A DNA stretch of 64,000 bases from Sulfurisoma sp963709555 (GCA_963709555.1 CAVPWR010000008.1:62001-126000); one strand, 5' to 3'. Shown: positions 39,192 to 47,773, counted from the stretch's first letter. Notes: generated by a model not told the origin, from the letters alone. Made by a program: numbers and translations.

Positions 39192-39455
39192 TCAGGCAGC
39201 GGCCGGAACGACGCGCACCATCTTGCGTTTCTCCGAGCCTTTGATCGAAAATTCAATCGTGCCGGTGATTTTCGCGAACAGGGTGTGATCCTTGCCCATG
39301 CCGACGTTTTCACCGGCGTGGAAACGGGTGCCGCGCTGACGTACGATGATGCTGCCGGCAGGAACCAGTTGCCCGCCATAGCGTTTGACGCCGAGTCGCT
39401 TGCTTTCCGAGTCGCGGCCGTTGCGTGAGCTGCCGCCAGCTTTCTTGTGTGCCAT
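39192..39455 (-). CDS. rpmA: 50S ribosomal protein L27
   Basis: 87 aa. MAHKKAGGSSRNGRDSESKR, KRYGGQLVPAGSIIVRQRGT and VGMGKDHTLFAKITG are universal L27 sequence; the short N-terminal tail reaches the peptidyl-transferase centre. Sixteen bases after rplU. Confidence 0.98.
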   Translation of the reverse strand: MAHKKAGGSSRNGRDSESKRLGVKRYGGQLVPAGSIIVRQRGTRFHAGENVGMGKDHTLFAKITGTIEFSIKGSEKRKMVRVVPAAA

Positions 39456-39470
39456 GGTGAATGCTCCTGA

Positions 39471-39782
39471 TTAGGCCGTGATGCTACCGATTTCAAGCTC
39501 GGTATAGTTCTGGCGATGACCCTGATGCTTCTGGTAGTGCTTGCGCCTACGCATCTTGAAAATCTTCACCTTGGGATGCCGACCGTGCGCTACCACCCGG
39601 GCTGTGATCTTGGCGCCGGCAACCATCGGGGTGCCAACCTTGATCGACTCGCCTTCGCCGATCATCAGGATCTGATCGAGGGTGATTTCAGCGCCCACAT
39701 CTGCCGGTATCTGTTCTACTTTGATTTTTTCGCCGGCAACGACGCGATACTGCTTGCCGCCGGTTTTTATGACCGCATACAT
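39471..39782 (-). CDS. rplU: 50S ribosomal protein L21
   Basis: 103 aa. MYAVIKTGGKQYRVVAGEKI, VGTPMVAGAKITARV and KIFKMRRRKHYQKHQGHRQ are typical L21 motifs. First gene of the rplU-rpmA operon with a strong promoter at 39819-39846. Confidence 0.98.
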   Translation of the reverse strand: MYAVIKTGGKQYRVVAGEKIKVEQIPADVGAEITLDQILMIGEGESIKVGTPMVAGAKITARVVAHGRHPKVKIFKMRRRKHYQKHQGHRQNYTELEIGSITA

Positions 39783-39818
39783 GATGGACTCCGCTAGACT
39801 TGTTTCGGAAAACCACGC

Positions 39819-39846
39819 ATTATAGCCGCTTGGTTCACTCTGTCAA
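39819..39846 (-). promoter_or_regulatory. Promoter of rplU-rpmA
   Basis: Minus strand: TTGACA (39846-39841), 16-base spacer, TATAAT (39824-39819). Both boxes are perfect consensus, about 37 bases upstream of rplU. Confidence 0.85.
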
Positions 39847-39947
39847 AGTGCTTTGTTGTGCCCATGCCGGCCTCTTCCACTGCCCGTCCGTCGCTTGACG
39901 GATGCTGGTACAGTCAATAGCATGCGCCGTTTTTCCCGAGCCTGGCC

Positions 39948-40916
39948 GTGACTCCCGCCCCCAGCTATTTCCTGATCGCCGACGACATGAAGGCCGTCGA
40001 TGCCGTCATTCGCGCGCGCCTTCACTCCGAGGTGGTTCTGGTTCGCCAGGTGGCCGAGTACATCATCGCCGCCGGGGGCAAGCGGTTGCGTCCGGCCCTG
40101 CTGTTACTGGCGGCAGGGGCTGTGGGTTATCGCGGCACGCATCATCACGAGCTGGCTGCAGTGGTCGAGTTTATCCACACAGCGACTCTCCTGCACGACG
40201 ATGTCGTGGACGAATCCGACCTGCGACGTGGCCGCGATACAGCCAACGCGCTCTTTGGCAATGCCGCCAGCGTGCTGGTCGGAGATTTTCTTTATTCGCG
40301 GGCGTTCCAGATGATGGTGTCGGTGGGCAGCATGCGAGTGATGGAAATCCTTGCCGACGCCACCAACGTCATCGCCGAGGGCGAGGTGCTGCAGTTGATG
40401 AACTGCCATAACGCGGATATCGACATTCCGAGCTACCTGCAGGTGATTCGCTTCAAGACCGCGAAACTTTTCGAGGCGGCGACCCGTCTCGGCGGCGTAA
40501 TCGGGGGTGTCAGTCGCGAGGTCGAGGAGGGATTGGCGCAATACGGCATGCATCTGGGTACTGCTTTCCAGCTGATCGACGATGTGCTGGACTATTCCGG
40601 TGAGGAAGACGAGACCGGCAAGCATCTGGGAGACGATTTGGCCGAGGGCAAGCCGACCCTCCCGCTGATCCACGTCATGCGCAATGGCTCGACCGAGCAG
40701 GCCGCATGCGTACGGCACGCCATAGAGTCCGGCGGCCGCGATGACTTCCCCAATGTGCTGGTCGCTGTCAGAGCAAGTGGCGCACTCGATGCCGCCCGTG
40801 AGCACGCGCGGTCGGAGGCGCAACGGGCGATCGATGCGCTCTTGCCGCTGCCAGCTTCAATTTTCAAAGACAGTCTGCTAGAATTAGCCGACTTTGCAGT
40901 TGCGCGACGGTTCTGA
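39948..40916 (+). CDS. ispB: Polyprenyl diphosphate synthase (octaprenyl-type)
   Basis: 322 aa from GTG 39948. The two aspartate-rich motifs are LLHDDVVDESDLRRG and FQLIDDVLDYSG (DDxxD). The residues before them (TATL) and the length fit long-chain trans-prenyltransferases making the ubiquinone side chain. GTG was chosen because its sequence (TPAPSYFLIADDMKAVDAVI) aligns with the family start; ATG 39987 is the alternative. Divergent from rplU, as usual. Confidence 0.92.
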   Translation: MTPAPSYFLIADDMKAVDAVIRARLHSEVVLVRQVAEYIIAAGGKRLRPALLLLAAGAVGYRGTHHHELAAVVEFIHTATLLHDDVVDESDLRRGRDTANALFGNAASVLVGDFLYSRAFQMMVSVGSMRVMEILADATNVIAEGEVLQLMNCHNADIDIPSYLQVIRFKTAKLFEAATRLGGVIGGVSREVEEGLAQYGMHLGTAFQLIDDVLDYSGEEDETGKHLGDDLAEGKPTLPLIHVMRNGSTEQAACVRHAIESGGRDDFPNVLVAVRASGALDAAREHARSEAQRAIDALLPLPASIFKDSLLELADFAVARRF

Positions 40917-40993
40917 GCTCCGCCTTCGCGAGAATTTCAGCAATCTGCATCATGTCACGATGTGCCAGGGCAGCATTGGCGCGATCTGACAAT

Positions 40994-41070
<77 letters not shown>

Positions 41071-41152
41071 ATTTTTGTTCACTGTCGTTCGCGGGTTCCC
41101 CGTAGAACCGGCGGCGCGTTGAGCTTCGATCGAGGATCGGCCGCCGCCCATC

Positions 41153-41374
41153 GTGAGCAAGGTCATTTTTTTCCTATTGCTGATCGTTGCCCTTTACGTT
41201 CTAGTGCGAACGAAAAGGCGGCGTGACTCGTCTGGACCCAATGCGCGTAGGGGTCATGAGGTGCCCGATACCTTCGTAACGTGCGCCTATTGCGGGGTTA
41301 ATTTACCCAGCAGCGAGGCCGTAACGGCCGAGGGCCGCAACTACTGCTGCGAGGAGCACCGGCAGCGTGGATAG
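41153..41374 (+). CDS. PP0621-family small membrane/zinc-ribbon-like protein
   Basis: 73 aa from GTG 41153. An N-terminal transmembrane helix (VIFFLLLIVALYVLV) is followed by a basic stretch and a treble-clef-like motif: CAYCGVNLPSSEA and YCCEEHRQRG (potential zinc ligands). This small protein regularly precedes pilS in Betaproteobacteria; function unknown. Its end overlaps the pilS start. Confidence 0.8.
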   Translation: MSKVIFFLLLIVALYVLVRTKRRRDSSGPNARRGHEVPDTFVTCAYCGVNLPSSEAVTAEGRNYCCEEHRQRG

Positions 41375-42998
41375 CCCGGCTCGAATACTGCGCGATCCAG
41401 CGCGGGGCGACGCCGAAGTCGTGCTCGACACCTACTGGCGCCCGGTCCAGTATTTCGCCTTCTACAGATTGCTGGTCGCAGCCTTCTTCCTGACGGCCAT
41501 TACGCTGGGCGGTGGTGCGCTCAATATCGGCGAGCAGAACCCCCGTCTGTTCCAGGGGGTGAGTGTTGCGTATCTGCTTGCCGCCGGCCTGTTGTGGTTG
41601 GCAGTCATGAGGGTGCGGCAGGCTTTCAATTTGCAGCTTTCGCTGCAGGTGGCCGTCGATGTCGTGGCATTGACGCTGATGATGCACGCGAGCGGCGGCA
41701 GCCAGAGTGGGGTTTCCGTGATGATCTTCGTTGTGCTGGCCGGCGCGGGACTGGTCGGGCAGGGACGAATGACCTTGTTCCATGCGTCACTTGCCACGGT
41801 GGCGGTACTCTTCGAGCAGGCCTACCGGATGCTCAGCCTGGAGGGTGACGCCAGCGCCTTCTTTCGCGTCGGTCTGACCAGCATAGGTTTTTTCGCAACA
41901 GCGATCTCGGCACGCTTGCTGGGCCGAGGCATCATCGCCCAGGAAGCTTTGGCCAGGCAGCGCGGAATCGAATTGGCTGATCAGTTGCGAATCAGCGAAG
42001 CAGTAATCCGCGACATGCAGGACGGCGTGCTGGTCGTGGACGCCGATGGCCGTATCCGCCAGCACAATCCGCAGGCGGTTGCCCTGCTCGATTCCGGCGA
42101 CGGCAAAGGTCGCTACCTGGCGACGTTGTCGCCGCAGCTGGCCGAGTATTTCAATTCCTGGCGCGCGGGCGCCGGAAGGTCGGAGACCAATCTCCGTTCG
42201 CCGCAGAGCGGGCGTTTGGTCCGGGCCCGCTGCCGGGCGTCGGGCGCCGGCGGATCCTCCCTGATCTATCTGGAGGACATGGGGCGGGTCGAGGCGCAGG
42301 CCCGCCAGTTGAAACTTGCTGCTCTCGGCCGCCTGACGGCGAACATGGCACACGAGATCCGCAATCCCCTCTCCTCGATCAGCCATGCGGCGGAATTGTT
42401 GGCTGAGGATACACAGAACGATACCGAGCGGCGCCTGGCACGGATCATCGGCGACAACACGCAGCGCCTCAATCGCCTGGTGTCGGAGGTCATGGAACTC
42501 GGACGTCGCGACCGGGCCCAGCCAGAGCATCTCTCGCTGGATGGGTTCCTGGCAGGCTTCATTGACGAATATGCAGTATCCGATCCCGCGGTCAGGCGCC
42601 GCATCGTTTTGCCGATGTCCACGGCTGTCGCGATTTGTTTCGACCGCACCCATCTGCATCGTGTACTCTGGAACCTCTTGACCAACGCCATGCGCCACGC
42701 ATCGGCGGCCGATGGCGCGATTCGTCTGGAGGTCCCGACAATTGATGCCGCAAAACCGGTCGAATTGCATATCATTGACGACGGCGCCGGCATTGCGGCG
42801 GAACAGCGGGGGCAGATATTCGAGCCCTTCTTCACGACCGAAGGGAGTGGGACGGGCCTGGGTTTGTATATCGCTCGCGAATTGTGTGAGGCGAACGGCG
42901 CCCAGCTGGATCTGCTCGACAATTGTCCCGGGGCCCACTTTCGGATCATATTCAGTACAGAGGCATGTCGAACCCACGCAGAGCACGCGGCGAGCTGA
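41367..42998 (+). CDS. pilS: Sensor histidine kinase PilS
   Basis: 543 aa from GTG 41367. Six hydrophobic segments occupy about residues 25-195, then a PAS domain (ISEAVIRDMQDGVLVVDADGRI), the H-box LTANMAHEIRNPLSSISHAAELL, and ATP-binding N, G1 and G2 boxes (LWNLLTNAMRHAS, DDGAGI, GTGLGLYIARELC). It controls type IV pilin transcription through PilR; in homologues PilS senses pilin within the membrane. The stop lies inside the pilR start region. Confidence 0.92.
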   Translation: MDSPARILRDPARGDAEVVLDTYWRPVQYFAFYRLLVAAFFLTAITLGGGALNIGEQNPRLFQGVSVAYLLAAGLLWLAVMRVRQAFNLQLSLQVAVDVVALTLMMHASGGSQSGVSVMIFVVLAGAGLVGQGRMTLFHASLATVAVLFEQAYRMLSLEGDASAFFRVGLTSIGFFATAISARLLGRGIIAQEALARQRGIELADQLRISEAVIRDMQDGVLVVDADGRIRQHNPQAVALLDSGDGKGRYLATLSPQLAEYFNSWRAGAGRSETNLRSPQSGRLVRARCRASGAGGSSLIYLEDMGRVEAQARQLKLAALGRLTANMAHEIRNPLSSISHAAELLAEDTQNDTERRLARIIGDNTQRLNRLVSEVMELGRRDRAQPEHLSLDGFLAGFIDEYAVSDPAVRRRIVLPMSTAVAICFDRTHLHRVLWNLLTNAMRHASAADGAIRLEVPTIDAAKPVELHIIDDGAGIAAEQRGQIFEPFFTTEGSGTGLGLYIARELCEANGAQLDLLDNCPGAHFRIIFSTEACRTHAEHAAS

Positions 42999-44326
42999 TT
43001 CGAGCCCTTGTCGTTGACGACGAGGCCGATATCCGCGAACTGCTCGACATGACTCTGGCGCGAATGGGCCTGGCGGCCGACTGCGCCGCATCCGTTGGCG
43101 AAGCCAAGCGTTTGCTGGCCGAAGACACTTATCAGGTGTGCCTCACGGACATGCGGCTGCCGGATGGGGACGGACTCGAGCTCGTCCGCTTCGTCGGCGA
43201 AAAGTTCCCGGAACTTCCGGTAGCAGTGATTACGGCGCACGGCAGTATGGAAAATGCCGTAGCGGCGCTGAAGGCCGGCGCCTTCGACTACCTGTCCAAG
43301 CCGGTCTCGCTCGAACAACTGCGCGTCCTGATCCGCTCGGCGCTGGATCTGCCGAGCGGTGCGGCTCAGTCGCGCACCGGTGAAACGCCTCAACTGCTTG
43401 GCGAATCGCCGGCGGTTGCACAGGTTCGGAGCTTGATCGAACGCGTCGGCCGCAGTCAGGCGCCCGTCTACATCTCCGGCGAATCCGGCAGTGGCAAGGA
43501 GTTGGCGGCGCGTCAGATTCACGACCGTAGCTCGCGGGCCGAACGGCCGTTTGTCCCCGTCAATTGCGGCGCGATTCCGGAGAACCTGGTCGAGAGCGAG
43601 TTTTTCGGCTATCGCAAGGGCGCCTTTACCGGGGCCGAGGCAGATAGATCCGGCTTCTTCCAGGCGGCCGATGGCGGCACCTTGTTCCTTGACGAAGTGG
43701 CGGATCTGCCTTTGACCATGCAGGTCAAGTTGTTGCGCGCCATCCAGGAAAAGCGCGTGCGCAAGGTCGGCGCCACTACCGAGGAGGCCGTGGACGTGCG
43801 CATCATCTGCGCCACCCATCAGAATCTCAAGGCGCTCGTCGAACAGGGTCGATTTCGCCAGGACTTGTTCTACCGGCTCAACGTCATCGAAATCCGCATG
43901 CCGGCCCTGCGTGAATGTCGTGAGGATATCCCGCTCCTGACCAGCCACATTCTCGGACGGCTGGCGCAGGCGGCCGGGCGGGAGCCGCCTGCGGTGACTG
44001 CGGCAGCCTTGCGAACGCTGGAATCCTATCCATTCCCCGGCAACGTCCGCGAGTTGGAAAACACGCTCGAGCGGGCAATGGCCTTGCTGGTCGATGATCG
44101 CATCGATGCCCCCGATCTCAGCCTCGCAACCGAACCGACGCTGGTCGCCGATTCGCCCTCGTCAGGGCAGGCATCCCTGCAGGATTACCTCGACGGCGTG
44201 GAGAAGCAGGCCATCCTCGACGCGCTCGAAAAGACGCGTTTCAACCGCACCGCGGCGGCGCGCCTGCTGGGGGTCACCTTCCGCTCCCTGCGTTATCGCA
44301 TGCAGCGTTTGGGGCTGAATGACTGA
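42965..44326 (+). CDS. pilR: Sigma-54 response regulator PilR
   Basis: 453 aa. Receiver domain with phospho-acceptor in YQVCLTDMRLPDGDG; sigma-54 AAA+ domain with Walker A GESGSGKEL, the GAFTGA loop (RKGAFTGAEADRSG), Walker B GGTLFLDEVADLP; and a C-terminal Fis-type helix-turn-helix (NRTAAARLLGVTFRSLRYRM). Activates pilA from RpoN promoters. Overlaps pilS by 34 bases and ampD by 8. Confidence 0.95.
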   Translation: MSNPRRARGELIRALVVDDEADIRELLDMTLARMGLAADCAASVGEAKRLLAEDTYQVCLTDMRLPDGDGLELVRFVGEKFPELPVAVITAHGSMENAVAALKAGAFDYLSKPVSLEQLRVLIRSALDLPSGAAQSRTGETPQLLGESPAVAQVRSLIERVGRSQAPVYISGESGSGKELAARQIHDRSSRAERPFVPVNCGAIPENLVESEFFGYRKGAFTGAEADRSGFFQAADGGTLFLDEVADLPLTMQVKLLRAIQEKRVRKVGATTEEAVDVRIICATHQNLKALVEQGRFRQDLFYRLNVIEIRMPALRECREDIPLLTSHILGRLAQAAGREPPAVTAAALRTLESYPFPGNVRELENTLERAMALLVDDRIDAPDLSLATEPTLVADSPSSGQASLQDYLDGVEKQAILDALEKTRFNRTAAARLLGVTFRSLRYRMQRLGLND

Positions 44327-44873
44327 TCCCGCTTTCACCGACGCGGCCGGGCCTTGGCTCGAAGGAGCGCGACGGGTCGCTTCTCCCAACCAGGACGACC
44401 GTCCTTCCGGTGACCCGGTCTGCCTGATTGTCATCCACTCGATCAGCTTGCCGCCGGGGCAATTCGGTGGCGCGGCGATCGAGCAGCTCTTCACCAACTG
44501 CCTCGATCCGCTGGAGCATCCTTACTTTCACGAAGTGCATGGCTTGCGCGTCTCGGCCCATTTCCTGATTCGTCGTGATGGGGAGTTGGTTCAGTTCGTG
44601 GCGACGTCGAAGCGGGCGTGGCATGCGGGTGTGTCCTGTTGGCATGGCCGCGAGGGCTGCAACGACATCTCGATCGGTATCGAGCTCGAGGGCGATGACG
44701 CGCACCCCTTCAATGACACCCAGTATGCGAGTCTCGGCAAGCTGGTGTGCGCACTGCGCGGCCAGTATCCGATCGAGGCCGTGGTCGGACACGCCGACAT
44801 CGCGCCGGGCCGCAAGACCGATCCCGGACCGTGGTTCGACTGGCGGCGTCTTGCTGCGTTGAGTGACGATTGA
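44319..44873 (+). CDS. ampD: 1,6-anhydro-N-acetylmuramyl-L-alanine amidase AmpD
   Basis: 184 aa amidase_2 domain. LIVIHSISLPPGQFGG, SAHFLIRRDGELVQFV, SIGIELEGDD and VVGHADIAPGRKTDPGPWFDW contain the zinc ligands (H, H, D) and catalytic Glu/Lys. Cytoplasmic enzyme recycling anhydromuropeptides made by lytic transglycosylases such as the product of 19778-20383. PilSR-AmpD order is common in Betaproteobacteria. Confidence 0.94.
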   Translation: MTDPAFTDAAGPWLEGARRVASPNQDDRPSGDPVCLIVIHSISLPPGQFGGAAIEQLFTNCLDPLEHPYFHEVHGLRVSAHFLIRRDGELVQFVATSKRAWHAGVSCWHGREGCNDISIGIELEGDDAHPFNDTQYASLGKLVCALRGQYPIEAVVGHADIAPGRKTDPGPWFDWRRLAALSDD

Positions 44874-44938
44874 ATTGCGTCAGCGTGGCATTGATGCAAC
44901 GTGAATCACGAGTTGCATCGCGCGACTGCAAAAAATTC

Positions 44939-44967
44939 TTGCAGCCAAAAAATCTCACCACTACAAT
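44939..44967 (+). promoter_or_regulatory. Promoter of the AlgP-like gene leader
   Basis: TTGCAG (44939-44944), 17-base spacer, TACAAT (44962-44967). The nearest confident gene starts at 45425, giving a leader of about 450 nt that includes the hairpins CCTACTA/TAGTAGG (44988-45005) and a 14-bp stem TTCAACGC.../...GCGTTGAA (45321-45352). Confidence 0.6.
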
Positions 44968-45424
44968 TAGTCGAAGTTAAGGGGTCACCTACTATATCTA
45001 GTAGGTTAACGCAAAGTCGAAGCACTGACAGCAAACGAATCCGCCACAAAAAAGGGAACAGGAGACGTTGATGCAGATCGATGGCGAGCACAGGCGACAA
45101 CCGATATCCCCGCTCTTCCACGCGCATTCCCCGTTCCTTTCCCTCCCCGCTTCACCTCTCTCCCCCTTCCAGAATCTTCGGCCTTCCCGGCGTCGCGCGA
45201 TTACGCGATCGCTGCGGGACGGTTCGTCCATGCACGTCGGCGACATGTCAGGGCAGCACTGGGTCCCGGCAACTCGTTCAGTGTTTTTTCGCAGTGATAT
45301 AGGCGGAGAAACGCAAGGAATTCAACGCTTTCAATTGCTTGAAGGCGTTGAATAATCCGTGCTAGCCCAGACGGGTTGCAGTAACTGGTGGTTCTTTCTT
45401 GTTAATTTGTGAAGGAGGTTCAAT
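44968..45424. other. Long structured leader upstream of the AlgP-like gene
   Basis: About 450 bases of transcribed leader. It holds hairpin CCTACTA/TAGTAGG (44988-45005), the doubtful ORF 45071-45355, a polypyrimidine stretch (45113-45172) and the 14-bp stem at 45321-45352. It ends in a strong ribosome-binding site AAGGAGG. The structures suggest post-transcriptional control. Confidence 0.5.
45071..45355 (+). CDS. Possible 94-aa leader ORF, unrecognised
   Basis: ATG 45071 follows AGGAGACGTTG (good ribosome-binding site) and a strong promoter about 100 bases upstream. The translation (MQIDGEHRRQPISPLFHAHS...) is Pro/Ser/Arg-rich without domains or signal peptide and resembles nothing I know. 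It may be a leader ORF in the transcript of the AlgP-like gene or chance. Much of the ORF is pyrimidine-rich on the plus strand, which weakens the case for coding. Confidence 0.25.
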   Translation: MQIDGEHRRQPISPLFHAHSPFLSLPASPLSPFQNLRPSRRRAITRSLRDGSSMHVGDMSGQHWVPATRSVFFRSDIGGETQGIQRFQLLEGVE

Positions 45425-46063
45425 ATGGCCGAAGTGAAGAAAGCCAAGAAGCCGGCTGCTAAAAAAGCTGCTCCGGCGAAGAAGCCCGCTGCCAAGAAGG
45501 CTGCTCCGGCGAAGAAGCCCGCTGCCAAGAAGGCTGCTCCGGCGAAGAAGCCCGCTGCCAAGAAGGCTGCTCCGGCGAAGAAGCCCGCTGCCAAGAAGCC
45601 GGCAGTGAAGAAAGTAGCTGCCAAGAAGCCGGTGGCGAAGAAGGCTGCTCCGGCGAAGAAGCCCGCTGCCAAGAAGCCGGCAGTGAAGAAAGTAGCTGCC
45701 AAGAAGCCGGTGGCGAAGAAGGCTGCTCCGGCGAAGAAGCCCGCTGCCAAGCCTGCTGCGAAGAAGCCCGCTGCCAAGCCTGCTGCGAAGAAGCCCGCTG
45801 CCAAGAAGCCGGTAGCGAAGAAGCCCGCTGCCAAGCCTGCTGCGAAGAAGCCCGCTGCGAAGAAGCCGGTAGCGAAGAAGCCCGCCGCCAAGCCCGCTGC
45901 GAAGAAGGCTGCTCCGGCGAAGAAGCCGGCCGCGAAAAAGGCTGCCGCGAAACCCGCTGCTGCTCCTTCTCCGGCTCCTTCGACTGCCGCTGCGCCGGGA
46001 CTCAAGTCTTCGCTCAACCCGGCTGCTGCCTGGCCTTTCCCTACGGGCTCCCGTCCGTCCTGA
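45425..46063 (+). CDS. AlgP/histone H1-like lysine-alanine-proline repeat protein
   Basis: 212 aa. After MAEVKKAKKPAAKK come about 150 residues of KAAPAKKPAAKK-type repeats, then a non-repetitive tail (PAPSTAAAPGLKSSLNPAAAW). The extreme Lys/Ala/Pro content matches AlgP and eukaryotic-H1-like bacterial DNA-binding proteins; it should be a DNA- or RNA-compacting cytoplasmic protein. The coding repeats are also DNA repeats: a 33-nt unit occurs four times near the start and a 78-nt block is duplicated (about 45569 and 45647). A strong AAGGAGG lies just upstream. Repeat number is assembly-sensitive. Confidence 0.85.
   Translation: MAEVKKAKKPAAKKAAPAKKPAAKKAAPAKKPAAKKAAPAKKPAAKKAAPAKKPAAKKPAVKKVAAKKPVAKKAAPAKKPAAKKPAVKKVAAKKPVAKKAAPAKKPAAKPAAKKPAAKPAAKKPAAKKPVAKKPAAKPAAKKPAAKKPVAKKPAAKPAAKKAAPAKKPAAKKAAAKPAAAPSPAPSTAAAPGLKSSLNPAAAWPFPTGSRPS
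45480..45950. repeat. Internal tandem repeats of the AlgP-like gene
   Basis: Arrays of GCTGCTCCGGCGAAGAAG plus CCCGCTGCCAAGAAG units (33 nt), followed by a tandemly repeated 78-nt block containing GTGAAGAAAGTAGCTGCC, and then shorter AAGCCTGCTGCGAAGAAG units. All unit lengths are multiples of three. Confidence 0.85.
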
Positions 46064-46084
46064 TCGACACGACTCGGTCATTCA

Positions 46085-46122
46085 GGATGGTGGCTGTCGC
46101 TGACAGTCACCATCCTTTTCTT
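46085..46122 (+). terminator. Terminator of the AlgP-like gene
   Basis: GGATGGTGGCTGTC/GACAGTCACCATCC, a 14-bp stem with one wobble (46085-46115) and loop GCT, followed by TTTTCTTTTTG. About 20 bases after the stop and 20 before the next ribosome-binding region. Confidence 0.85.
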
Positions 46123-46143
46123 TTTGTGGTCCCGGAGATATCG

Positions 46144-46584
46144 ATGCTGAGGCAACTGCTGGCAATGATTTTGCTGTGCGTCGGGACCATGGCGGCTAAC
46201 GCTGCGGAGGGTCCGGTCGTGTCGGAGACCCAGGGACGCTACGATGAGGTGCGCGAATCACTGGTCGCCGCGATTGAAGGTCGGGGACTGGTGATCAGCT
46301 ACACTGCCCATATCGGAGCCATGCTCGAACGTACCGGCAAGGACATCGGTGCGGCGAAGCGGGTCTACGATCGGGCCGAATCATTCGAGTTCTGCAGCGC
46401 CGGCGTGTCGCGCCGGATGATGGAGGCCAATGCCGCCAATATTGTCTATTGCCCTTTTGCGATCGCCATCTATACCCTGCCCGGCAAGCCGGGCATCGTT
46501 TTTCTGGCCTATCGCCAGCCGCCGTCGGCACTGAGCGCCGTCGAGGAACTGCTCAAAGGCATCGTCGCCGACGCTAAGCCTTGA
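46144..46584 (+). CDS. DUF302-domain periplasmic protein
   Basis: 146 aa with signal peptide MLRQLLAMILLCVGTMAANA. DUF302 features: YDEVRESLVAAIEGRGLVISYTAHIGAMLERTG, then FEFCSAGVSRRMMEANAANIVYCPFAIAIYTLPG with two cysteines and an acidic/aromatic core. DUF302 proteins are small, heme- or metal-associated in some cases; function unproven. Its end overlaps the convergent aminotransferase gene by 11 bases. Confidence 0.85.
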   Translation: MLRQLLAMILLCVGTMAANAAEGPVVSETQGRYDEVRESLVAAIEGRGLVISYTAHIGAMLERTGKDIGAAKRVYDRAESFEFCSAGVSRRMMEANAANIVYCPFAIAIYTLPGKPGIVFLAYRQPPSALSAVEELLKGIVADAKP

Positions 46585-47731
46585 AGTAGCGCTCCATGCG
46601 CGCCAGCCCATCGGCCAGTTTCTCGGCTGCAACGGTGTAGGCGAAGCGCATGTGGCGGTCGGGCGCGTTGGCGCCAAAGTCCAGGCCGGGTGTCGCTGCC
46701 ACGCCCGCATGTTCGATCAACTGCCCCGCCAGAGCGAAACTGTCCTTGCCCAGATCGCCGATGCCGGCGTAAACGTAGAAAGCGCCCTGCGGCTCGGCAT
46801 CGATGCGAAAGCCGAGTGCGCGCAATCCCGGCAGCAGGAGGTCGCGGCGGGCGCGGAATTCCACGCGGCGGGCATCGAGGATGCTCAGCGTATCGGGCGC
46901 GAAGGCCGCCAGCGCCGCGTGCTGTGCCGGTGCCGAGGGCGAGATGAACAGGTTCTGCGCCAGTTTCTCGACGTCGCGCACCATGCCCGGCGGCACGACC
47001 AGCCATCCCAGCCGCCAGCCCGTCATCCCGAAATATTTCGAGAAACTGTTGACGACGATGATGTCGTCGGAGATTTCCAGGGCGGTGCGGGCGTCGATGC
47101 CGTAGGTGAGCCCGTGGTAGATCTCGTCGACGATCATTGTGCCGCCGCGCGCCTTCACCGCTTGCCAAAGCGACACCATCCGCTCCGGTTCAATCAGCGT
47201 GCCGGTCGGGTTGTTGGGTGAGGCGACCAGCAGGCCCCGGGTTTTCGCCGTCCAGCCAGCGCCGACTTTTTCTGCCGTGGGCTGGTAAGCCGTGGTCGCG
47301 TCGACGGCTATCGCGCGGGGTACGCCTTCGAGCAGCCGCACGAAATGCCGGTTGCAGGGGTAGCCGGGATCGGTCAGCAGCCATTCGTCGCCGGGGCTGA
47401 CCAGCGCGCCCAGCGCCAGCAGCAGTGCGCCGGAGGCGCCGGCGGTGACGACGATGCGCCCCGGATCGACCGCCACGCCGTAGTGCGTCGCATAGAAACC
47501 GGCGATGGCCTCGCGCAACTGCGGCAGCCCGAGGGCATGGGTGTAGAAAACCTGGCCGCCGGCGATGAAGCGCTGCGCCGCCTCGATCACCGGTTGCGGC
47601 GTCGGAAAGTCGGGCTCGCCGACCTCCATATGAATGATGCTGCGCCCCTGCGCTTCGAGCGCTCTGGCCTTGGCCATCAGTTCCATGACATGGAAGGGCT
47701 CGATTGCGGCCATGCGGGTGGCGACGTTCAT
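46574..47731 (-). CDS. PLP-dependent class I/II aminotransferase
   Basis: 385 aa. EVGEPDFPTPQPVIEAA, TAGASGALLLALGAL, SPNNPTGTLI, IVDEIYHGLTYG (Asp/Tyr of the PLP pocket), SFSKYFGMTGWRLGWLVVP (Schiff-base lysine), and the late RFAYT arginine that binds the substrate carboxylate. Substrate is unknown; aspartate, alanine-valine or aromatic types are possible. A copy of the dispersed 13-base motif (47258-47270) encodes EKVGA in a variable stretch. Confidence 0.9.
   Translation of the reverse strand: MNVATRMAAIEPFHVMELMAKARALEAQGRSIIHMEVGEPDFPTPQPVIEAAQRFIAGGQVFYTHALGLPQLREAIAGFYATHYGVAVDPGRIVVTAGASGALLLALGALVSPGDEWLLTDPGYPCNRHFVRLLEGVPRAIAVDATTAYQPTAEKVGAGWTAKTRGLLVASPNNPTGTLIEPERMVSLWQAVKARGGTMIVDEIYHGLTYGIDARTALEISDDIIVVNSFSKYFGMTGWRLGWLVVPPGMVRDVEKLAQNLFISPSAPAQHAALAAFAPDTLSILDARRVEFRARRDLLLPGLRALGFRIDAEPQGAFYVYAGIGDLGKDSFALAGQLIEHAGVAATPGLDFGANAPDRHMRFAYTVAAEKLADGLARMERYFKA
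47258..47270. repeat. Dispersed 13-base motif AGCGCCGACTTTT (copy within the aminotransferase gene)
   Basis: Exact copies of AGCGCCGACTTTT are at 47258-47270, 47809-47821, 57827-57839, 19754-19766 (plus) and 16662-16674 (minus); a one-mismatch copy is at about 4635-4647 (minus). The extended consensus is GCCAGCGCCGACTTTTT. Two copies lie within reading frames at variable protein positions as KVGA, one as PAPTF, and others just past stop codons. Confidence 0.8.
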
Positions 47732-47747
47732 GAGGTCTCCGAAAGCA

Positions 47748-47773
47748 AACGGCCACCCTTGCGGATGGCCGTT
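47748..47773. terminator. Hairpin between the aminotransferase gene and pckG
   Basis: AACGGCCA (47748-47755) pairs with TGGCCGTT (47766-47773). It lies on the minus strand between the pckG stop (47822) and the aminotransferase start (47731). There is no clear T-run, so termination is uncertain. Confidence 0.4.

Noticed and set aside
45331..46081. Antisense ORFs of 228 and 239 aa with Gly/Ala/Phe or Arg/Ser/Leu repeats
   Set aside because: They are mirror images of the Lys-Ala-Pro repeats of the AlgP-like gene; low-complexity DNA keeps all frames open.
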